From NCBI GenBank assembly GCA_964627305.1, contig CAZVHP010000003.1, forward strand, positions 62,001 to 126,000: a stretch of 64,000 nt of DNA, given 5' to 3'. The DNA comes from WJKG01 sp964627305. Its GTDB lineage: Bacteria > Zixibacteria > MSB-5A5 > GN15 > FEB-12. The translations under genes were made by a program, and so were the position numbers. The notes below the pieces were generated by a model. That model did not search any database, was not told the origin of the DNA, and was given only the letters and a program-made list of their open reading frames with translations. Each line of letters opens with the position of its first letter. Positions within the stretch are counted from its first letter, which is position 1. Below, piece by piece: positions 59,050 to 64,000 of the stretch.

Positions 59050-62000
59050 ATGCTCAACGGATACAGGCATCGCTTCGTTCTGCTGGTACTGCTGGTATTC
59101 GCTGTCATGATTCCGGCAAGTGTTTTCGGGGCGGCGGAAGGTCAGATTAAGGGGAAGGTGACGGCCAGGGAATCGGGCAATCCGGTGGTTGGCGCCTCGG
59201 TGTTGATTGTGGGAACCACCCGTGGTGCCATGACCGATTTCGACGGCAACTATATCATCCGTCAGGTTGAACCGGGAACGTATACGCTCCGCATCAGTCA
59301 TCTTGATTACCAGAACGTGGATATCACCGACGTGGTGGTGCGGTCGGACTTGACGACAGAGCAGAATATGGCTCTGGCCCAGGATGAGATCGGTCTTGAT
59401 GAGAAGATCACGGTGATGGGGGAGAGAGACATTCTGGACCGGTTTGAAGTATCGAACCAACAGACGATTTCCAAGGAAGTGATTGCGTCGCGGCCGGTGA
59501 CGACGGTTGATGATCTGCTGACGCAGGTGGCCGGTGTGATTACGAACACTCAGGGTGAGATCTTCATACGCGGCGGTCGTGCGGGTGAGATATCGTACAT
59601 CGTGGACGGTGTGCAGATTGGCGATCCTCTTGGAGCGCTGGGGCAGGCGGGGGCGCAGCTTTCGCTGGTGTCCGGGTCGATTCAGGAGTTTACGGTCATT
59701 AAGGACGGTTTTGATCCTGAGTATGGTGATGCTTTGTCGGGCATTGTGAAGATCACGACGCAGACGGGTTCCAAGGATTTCACGCGAATCAATGCTCAGT
59801 TCATCACGGATGATTTCGGCAACGAGTCACTTAACAAGTATTCTCGCAATAACGACTTTGTGCGGTTTTCTGTCTCGGGTCCGGATCCGTTGTTCAAGAG
59901 CAAGCTGCTTCCTGCTTTGGGGATCAACTGGCTTGAGGACAAGGAGTTGACGTATTACTTCTATGGTGAGGTTGACAAGTCTGATGGTGTGTTTCAGTAC
60001 GAGACGTATGATTCGGATTTGACTCGTCGCAGGGCACGGAGTCTGGATCTTCTGGGGATAGATGTTCCCGAGCGATTGACTAACAAGTATTACTGGATGA
60101 CGAATATCCGTTTCCGCCCGCGTCAGGACATCAAGATGATCCTGTCGTACAAGAACAACAAGGTACAGCGCACGATATTCGACTGGGACTTCCGGTATTC
60201 GCCTAATACGGCGCCAGTTCAGGAGTCGTGGTGGAATTCTTTGTCGCTGGAGATTTCGCAGACGCTGTCGCGTAACATGAACTATGAGGCGGTGATTTCG
60301 TACACGGAGAACGGAATCCGGCAGCAGCCGGGTGACCCGCGCAACCCCGGTCGTGGTCTGAATCCTGATGATATTGCGTTGGACACTGAGTGGGAGACGT
60401 TCGAGGATCGGAACAATAATGGTGTGTATGATCCGCCCGAGCCGATTATCAACATATTCCCTGATACGATGACGTACGGACTAGATTTCACGGGGCCGGC
60501 GTACACGTTTGGCGAGTACGTGTGGATTGGTGATCAGCTGGTCCCGCTGACTCTGTACAACAGCCAGGCAGCGGTGGACGAACTCACGTTCTTCCGGTTC
60601 AACGACAATCTCATTCTGGACAGCCTCGAGGGCGAGGCGTTCATAGATTTGAATGGTAACGGTGTATGGGATGCCGGTGATTATCTGTATGACCGGAACG
60701 GGAATGGCATACTGGACGGCCCGCGTGACTGGTGGGTGAACGTTCGCGAGCCGGAGCCGTTTGTTCGGGGGGATTCGGTCATTGGCGAGCCGTTCATTGA
60801 TGTTAACGGTAACGGTGTGTATGACCCCGGTTTAGATATCTGGGACCGTCTGACGATGGATTTGAATCGGAACGGTCAGTATGACGGACCGAACGACGCG
60901 TGGGAGCCGGGGATTCCGTTTGAGGATCGAAACGGCAATGGTTTGTTTGACGACCCCAGTGCCACCACCAACTACACCCCCGGTGATCCGTTCATCGATT
61001 TGAACGGTAACGGTATCTGGGATCCGGGAGGTTCGGCGAGTTTTCTGCGCTATGGCAGCTGGGATCAGAACATGTTGTGGCACTATTCGAACACCAAGAC
61101 CTGGACGGGTGAGTTCAAGATGTTCTGGCAGTTGGGTAATCACGAATTGAAGGCCGGGTTTGCTACCCGCTTCCGGGATTTCGTGTACCAGGAGATCAGT
61201 CGCCCGTACACGCTGTACACGGGGCGTCCGGACGGCGGGCCGTATTCTGATCGAGGTTCCTTCCGTGACATGTTTGCTTACAAGCCGTATGGTGGTTATT
61301 TCTACATGCGCGACAAGCTTGAGTATGGATCGATGATTGCTTCGCTCGGTTTCCGCTGGGACTACTTTGTTCAGGACACCGATCGGTTGATCCCGGTTGC
61401 TCAGCAGGACGACCTGGGGTCCGGTGTGATCTACGGTGACCGTCACAAGATATCGCCTCGGATTGGGTTCTCGTATCCGATTTCGGACAAGGCGAAGGTG
61501 CACTTCAATTACGGCCACTTCTATCAGATGCCGCCGCTGAATCGGTTGTACGCTCGCAACACGGCCTCGATCACGGAGAACACGGTTATCGGCAACTACA
61601 ATCTGGACTATGTGAAGACGGTGCAGTACTCGTTCGGTGTGAAGTATGCCATGTCGGACTACTATTCTCTGGATATCTCGGGGTACTTCAAGGATGAGTT
61701 TGACAAGATCAACTCGTACGTGGTACGTGTTGGCGGTCTTGAGTACCAGCAGTATCGTAACACTGACTATGGGCGCAGTCGCGGATTCGAGATGACGCTG
61801 GAGAAGCGTGGTGGTGGCTATGTCAACGGCATGTTGAGTTACACATATGCGTTTGCGTTCGGCAAGGCCTCGCAGTCCAACGAGAACTACTTGTCGGACT
61901 TTGAGCTTTCGCGTGAGCCATTGGACGAGGCGGCACTGGATCACGATGTACGTCACTCGCTGGTGGGTAATGTTCAGTTTTACATTCCGTCGACAGTCAA

Positions 62001-62403
62001 GCCGCGGTTATTCGGCTTGCCGATCCCGAATGGCTGGTCGTTGTCGATTGAGACGCTGATTCAGAGTGGGCGGCCGTTTACACCGACGAATCTGTACCCG
62101 GGTATTGACCGTGAATCCGGTGAGGACATTCAGCGGAACTCGCTTCGCATGCCGTCGATTGTCAATTTCGATATTCGCTTCATGAAGGAATTCAAGTTCG
62201 TCGGGATGGACTACAACTTCATCGTGTGGGTGGAGAACATCTTTGACAACAAGAACGTGGCTTATGTGTACCCCGCGACGGGTCGTCCGGATACACGGCA
62301 GAATATCAATCAGCAGATTTTTGGTGGCACGGCTTATGATGCCAATCCGGCGCACTGGGATTATGGGCGCCAGATTCGTGTCGGGCTTGAGGTGAATCTG
62401 TAA
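59050..62403 (+). CDS. TonB-dependent receptor with calcium-binding-like insert
   Basis: 1117 residues: signal peptide (10-25), a carboxypeptidase-regulatory-like domain (about 32-110), a plug domain (about 130-230, with VDGVQIGDPLG) and a C-terminal beta-barrel with alternating aromatic strands. The start has a strong AGGAGG. Between about 450 and 665 the sequence carries seven D-x-N-x-NG-x-x-D repeats of the dockerin/thrombospondin-3 calcium-loop type, probably in an extracellular loop. The family imports large substrates with energy from TonB-ExbBD. It is followed by a PorV-like gene and a lipoprotein gene. Confidence 0.85.
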   Translation: MLNGYRHRFVLLVLLVFAVMIPASVFGAAEGQIKGKVTARESGNPVVGASVLIVGTTRGAMTDFDGNYIIRQVEPGTYTLRISHLDYQNVDITDVVVRSDLTTEQNMALAQDEIGLDEKITVMGERDILDRFEVSNQQTISKEVIASRPVTTVDDLLTQVAGVITNTQGEIFIRGGRAGEISYIVDGVQIGDPLGALGQAGAQLSLVSGSIQEFTVIKDGFDPEYGDALSGIVKITTQTGSKDFTRINAQFITDDFGNESLNKYSRNNDFVRFSVSGPDPLFKSKLLPALGINWLEDKELTYYFYGEVDKSDGVFQYETYDSDLTRRRARSLDLLGIDVPERLTNKYYWMTNIRFRPRQDIKMILSYKNNKVQRTIFDWDFRYSPNTAPVQESWWNSLSLEISQTLSRNMNYEAVISYTENGIRQQPGDPRNPGRGLNPDDIALDTEWETFEDRNNNGVYDPPEPIINIFPDTMTYGLDFTGPAYTFGEYVWIGDQLVPLTLYNSQAAVDELTFFRFNDNLILDSLEGEAFIDLNGNGVWDAGDYLYDRNGNGILDGPRDWWVNVREPEPFVRGDSVIGEPFIDVNGNGVYDPGLDIWDRLTMDLNRNGQYDGPNDAWEPGIPFEDRNGNGLFDDPSATTNYTPGDPFIDLNGNGIWDPGGSASFLRYGSWDQNMLWHYSNTKTWTGEFKMFWQLGNHELKAGFATRFRDFVYQEISRPYTLYTGRPDGGPYSDRGSFRDMFAYKPYGGYFYMRDKLEYGSMIASLGFRWDYFVQDTDRLIPVAQQDDLGSGVIYGDRHKISPRIGFSYPISDKAKVHFNYGHFYQMPPLNRLYARNTASITENTVIGNYNLDYVKTVQYSFGVKYAMSDYYSLDISGYFKDEFDKINSYVVRVGGLEYQQYRNTDYGRSRGFEMTLEKRGGGYVNGMLSYTYAFAFGKASQSNENYLSDFELSREPLDEAALDHDVRHSLVGNVQFYIPSTVKPRLFGLPIPNGWSLSIETLIQSGRPFTPTNLYPGIDRESGEDIQRNSLRMPSIVNFDIRFMKEFKFVGMDYNFIVWVENIFDNKNVAYVYPATGRPDTRQNINQQIFGGTAYDANPAHWDYGRQIRVGLEVNL

Positions 62404-62454
62404 AGGCTGTGCAGTTAGTGGAAAAGAACAGAGGACTTACATACAGAGGTTATC

Positions 62455-63444
62455 ATGCTCGTGGAATCAGGTAGGGTTTCGAAGGTAGTGGCACATCGCC
62501 GGAGAGTGTTACTGATAGTGGCACTGCTGGCGGTTGTGTTATGCCTTGCGGCACCATCGAAAGTGATGGCCCAGGCCAAGGTGGGTACGACGGGCGCTCA
62601 GTTTCTGGAACTGGGTATCTCGGCTCGGGCAATGGGCATGGCGGAAGCGTTTACGGCAGTAGTCGATGATATATCGGCCATTTACTACAATCCGGCGGCG
62701 CTGGTATTGTTGTACAACCGTGAGGCCATGTTCACCTACGTTGATATGCCGGCCGGGGTTGGTTACGGGTTCGGTGGTATCGGGCTTCCGCTGGAGTCGA
62801 TTGGCGGAGTGTTGGGTATAGGTGTGTATGCGCTGTCGTCAGGTGAGATGACTGAGACGACGTATTTCGACGGACAGGCATATGGTACCGGCCGGACATT
62901 CGGTTACAACGGATTCTCGCTGGGGGTGAGTTACGGGCGTTACCTGACGGATCGTTTTTCGGTTGGTTTCACTGTGAAGTATATCGGTGAGTTTGCTCAT
63001 GATTATTCGGCCAACGGTTGGTCGGCGGATGTGGGTACCAACTATGACACCGGTTTCCGCAGTTTCCGGATCGGGATGGCGATTACCAATTTCGGTCCTG
63101 ACATGAAGTTCATTCAGAACTCGTATCCGCTGCCGATCAACTTCAAGTTTGGCGGTTCGATCAACGTGATCGACGGATACGATCATGTTTTGCGGTTCTC
63201 GGCTGAGGGTACGCATCCATCGGACAACCTGGAGAAGTACAACTCCGGTCTTGAGTACATTTTCAAGGAGCGGTTCATCCTTCGTGGTGGCGGTCGGTTC
63301 AACTATGATGTTGACGGCTTCACGTTTGGTGGTGGTTTGCGGTTGCCGTTTGCTGATGACCGTGAGCTTCGGATCGATTATGCATATCAGGATTTCGGTA
63401 TTTTGACGGAAGTGCACCGGTTTTCATTGGTTTTCGCGTTCTAA
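62455..63444 (+). CDS. PorV/PorQ-family outer-membrane protein
   Basis: 329 residues: signal peptide (about 20-40, ending in VMA-QA), then a 14-strand-type barrel. The N-terminal GTTGAQFLELGISARAMGM and YYNPAA segments are the family hallmark. PorV acts as a shuttle for type IX-secreted proteins in Bacteroidetes; in other FCB phyla the role is unclear, and no type IX components were seen here. It lies 51 bases after the TonB receptor gene and probably shares its transcript. Confidence 0.85.
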   Translation: MLVESGRVSKVVAHRRRVLLIVALLAVVLCLAAPSKVMAQAKVGTTGAQFLELGISARAMGMAEAFTAVVDDISAIYYNPAALVLLYNREAMFTYVDMPAGVGYGFGGIGLPLESIGGVLGIGVYALSSGEMTETTYFDGQAYGTGRTFGYNGFSLGVSYGRYLTDRFSVGFTVKYIGEFAHDYSANGWSADVGTNYDTGFRSFRIGMAITNFGPDMKFIQNSYPLPINFKFGGSINVIDGYDHVLRFSAEGTHPSDNLEKYNSGLEYIFKERFILRGGGRFNYDVDGFTFGGGLRLPFADDRELRIDYAYQDFGILTEVHRFSLVFAF

Positions 63445-63465
63445 CCAAGGTAGGGTGATAAGATC

Positions 63466-64000
63466 ATGATGAATATGAGAAGTGTTTTTGCCACATCGAC
63501 GGCGCGGGCGGTAGCTGTCCTGGTGCTGCTGACGGCAGGTCTGGCGATTCTGATCGGCGCCTGTACCGACAGGTTGTCCGGTGAGTTCAGCGCCAACGAG
63601 CCGCCGGTTGTGTTCTTCACCAATATTCCGCCCGACGGCGAGCAGTTCTCCCGGAACCCGGTGGTTTACTGGTATGGCGCGGACCGCGACGGGTTGATCG
63701 ACTACTACCGCTACCATGTGTGGGCGGTGCCGGACGGGAACACGTTGTCGCCGGAGGACTATATAACGACGGTGCATGACTCGCTGTGGACCATTATTGA
63801 TATCGATCCGAAGGCCGCCGATCAGAAGACGACCAATGTTGTGGAGTTAAAGGCGGATTCCAGCGACCCGGTGACCTCGTATGTACGGCAGTATGTCTTT
63901 TTGCAGGCGTTTGACTATGAGGGTTTGGGTTCAGAGATTGTGTATCGGCTCTTCTCGCGCAACACCAATCCGCCGACTACCGAGATATTCGCTATCGGTG
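63466..64000 (+). CDS. Predicted lipoprotein, 3' end beyond the window
   Basis: An open frame from the ATG at 63466 (a second ATG follows at 63469) runs through the right edge without a stop, 178 residues visible. A membrane stretch ends in a lipobox (LIGAC near 30-34). The mature part is beta-rich: FFTNIPPDG, VYWYGADRDGLIDYYRYHVW and a later SYVRQYVFLQAFD, the pattern of fibronectin/Ig-like modules in secreted proteins of this group. It continues the TonB-receptor/PorV operon, 22 bases after PorV. Confidence 0.7.
   Translation, partial: MMNMRSVFATSTARAVAVLVLLTAGLAILIGACTDRLSGEFSANEPPVVFFTNIPPDGEQFSRNPVVYWYGADRDGLIDYYRYHVWAVPDGNTLSPEDYITTVHDSLWTIIDIDPKAADQKTTNVVELKADSSDPVTSYVRQYVFLQAFDYEGLGSEIVYRLFSRNTNPPTTEIFAIG

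Overview
The window reads as a chromosomal segment of a GC-rich, Gram-negative bacterium. Lipopolysaccharide-type genes (an LpxL-like acyltransferase and a heptosyltransferase), TolC, a TonB-dependent receptor with an N-terminal carboxypeptidase-regulatory-like domain and a PorV/PorQ-like outer-membrane protein point to the FCB superphylum. PEP-CTERM sorting signals, dockerin-bearing secreted proteins and SD-led genes with dense ATGA/GTGA overlaps fit candidate phyla such as Zixibacteria; that assignment is an inference from gene style and was not tested. I saw no rRNA, tRNA or CRISPR array.

Layout. 1-5.9 kb: end of a possible glycosyltransferase, an ExoA-like glycosyltransferase, a RecB-type PD-(D/E)XK Fe-S nuclease, then three minus-strand exported proteins (cohesin-like, TPR lipoprotein, PEP-CTERM). 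6.4-19.2 kb: a phage-like structural island. It has portal, large terminase, prohead protease fused to a degenerate ligase-like domain, decoration protein, major capsid protein, beta-propeller, connector/neck candidates, two Sec-signal proteins and a holin-like protein. I see no integrase, replication, repressor, tape-measure or tail-tube gene. A PEP-CTERM gene with its own sigma-54-type promoter sits inside the island on the opposite strand. 19.3-24.6 kb: dockerin protein, lipA, REC-GAF-HD-GYP regulator, site-2-type protease. 24.7-29.6 kb: a 1633-residue secreted repeat/PQQ-like/dockerin protein. 30.5-35 kb: SbcC/Rad50-like ATPase, membrane-anchored thermonuclease, two envelope proteins. 35.2-38.6 kb: trpS-scpA-scpB-rluB operon on the minus strand. 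38.8-42 kb: HNH protein, NtrC-type regulator, ferritin-like protein. 42.2-50.6 kb: membrane metallopeptidase, LpxL-like acyltransferase, MacA-like adaptor, ABC permease, TolC, heptosyltransferase, DUF362-ferredoxin protein. 50.8-58.7 kb: small secreted protein with a TPR-GAF-sigma-54 activator, cupin, ARPP-1/DUF6569 protein divergent from a WYL regulator across a 25-bp inverted repeat, TspO, lipoate ligase-like protein. 59-64 kb: TonB receptor, PorV-like protein and the start of a lipoprotein.

How the parts fit. Much of the window serves the cell envelope: sugar and lipid transfer for the outer membrane, export of dockerin and PEP-CTERM proteins, and efflux. Both PEP-CTERM genes have GG-N10-GC sigma-54-type promoters, and two sigma-54 activators are encoded here, although no link between them is shown. 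A family of intergenic repeats built on GTCGAAACC/GGTTTCGAC and GGCAGGC/GCCTGCC recurs in four gaps. The strongest candidate for an undescribed system is the tailless capsid and packaging island with its embedded PEP-CTERM cargo gene and secreted late proteins.
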